DNA of 64,000 bases from Desulforhopalus vacuolatus. Its GTDB lineage: Bacteria > Desulfobacterota > Desulfobulbia > Desulfobulbales > Desulfocapsaceae. The position numbers and the translations under genes are program-made. The DNA lies in assembly GCF_016918505.1 (NCBI RefSeq), contig NZ_JAFFPZ010000018.1:1-64000 (forward strand). Direction: 5' to 3'. This document shows, piece after piece, positions 63,746 through 64,000 of the stretch (position 1 is the first letter of the stretch; every line of letters begins with the position of its first letter). The notes under the pieces were generated by a model that worked only from the letters and a program-made list of their open reading frames with translations, had not been told where the DNA came from and did no database searches.

Positions 63746-64000
63746 ATGCAGACAGAGTCAGCAAAAAACGGCAACAAACTAAAAATATGGAAAACATGGA
63801 AAAATTTTTTGTTTGAAAAGTCCTGTTGGTTGGTTTTGGGTCTGTCAGCACTATTCGCTCCCATGGCTTCTGATAGCACGCGTGCATTGATAGAATGTTG
63901 GATTTTATCCACTCCCCTCAGCAGTCACATCAGTCACAATGCCGTTATACTATATTGCGTCTACATAGGAATTTTCTTTATTACCTTTGGGTACCTGTAT
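63746..64000 (+). CDS. Membrane protein cut by the window end
   Basis: ATG 63746 follows GAGGGG by 9 bp and the frame is open to the window edge (85 codons). A basic N-terminus (KLKIWKTWKNFLFEK) is followed by two predicted membrane segments (WLVLGLSALFAPMA and AVILYCVYIGIFFITFGYLY). It lies downstream of cmr6 in the same direction. Membrane proteins with ring-nucleotide sensor domains are known effectors of type III CRISPR systems, so this is a candidate, but the visible part has no diagnostic motif. Confidence 0.5.
   Translation, partial: MQTESAKNGNKLKIWKTWKNFLFEKSCWLVLGLSALFAPMASDSTRALIECWILSTPLSSHISHNAVILYCVYIGIFFITFGYLY

Overview
The window reads as a chromosomal segment of an anaerobic Desulfobacterota-type bacterium (sulfate-reducer relatives such as Desulfobulbales or Desulfobacterales; inferred from gene content, not proven). 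The main clues are a bacterial pyrrolysine (Pyl) cassette with split pylSn/pylSc, corrinoid methyltransferases of the MttB superfamily, a D-lactate dehydrogenase with Fe-S and CCG domains, and many PAS/GAF kinases.

Layout. (1) 1-6188, minus strand: a PAS/histidine-kinase gene, a CheB-CheR-PAS fusion and a KaiC-like ATPase that has lost its second domain. A 339-bp element with terminal inverted repeats and an 8-bp target duplication splits the kinase gene; removing it restores the frame. (2) 7142-7226: a tmRNA-like 3' end and a terminator. (3) 7319-16836: a defence-type cassette (HTH remnant, DUF499 ATPase, DUF3780, DUF1156 methylase, PLD-SNF2 helicase). (4) 17028-19509: a Ca2+/Na+ antiporter between repeats, then an AbiEi-like antitoxin with a truncated toxin. 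(5) 19775-27403: TonB receptor, YfiR, hybrid kinase and a REC-PAS-GGDEF-EAL protein. (6) 28039-30870: D-lactate dehydrogenase.

(7) 31100-53653: the metabolic core. A periplasmic-binding-domain sensor kinase and a sigma54 activator precede an MttB-family methyltransferase without Pyl, a BCCT transporter, and an MttB with an in-frame amber at residue 328. A UroD-thioredoxin fusion, CobW GTPase, MttC-like corrinoid protein, DUF1638, RamA-like activator, SerC-like aminotransferase and TSUP permease follow, then pylT-pylSn-pylB-pylC-pylD-pylSc. Good sigma54 (-24/-12) promoters lie before both the first mttB and pylT, and both are preceded by copies of the same 16-bp motif. I infer that one amine-sensing two-component system switches on methylamine/betaine demethylation together with amber decoding. 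Five genes here, including pylB and pylSc, terminate at UAG, which would make conditional decoding important.

(8) 54660-64000: a type III-B CRISPR effector module (cas6, cmr1-cmr6) with a cyclase-competent GGDD Cas10 lacking an HD domain, no visible array or cas1/cas2, and a membrane protein cut by the window end. Several intergenic stretches share dispersed repeat families.
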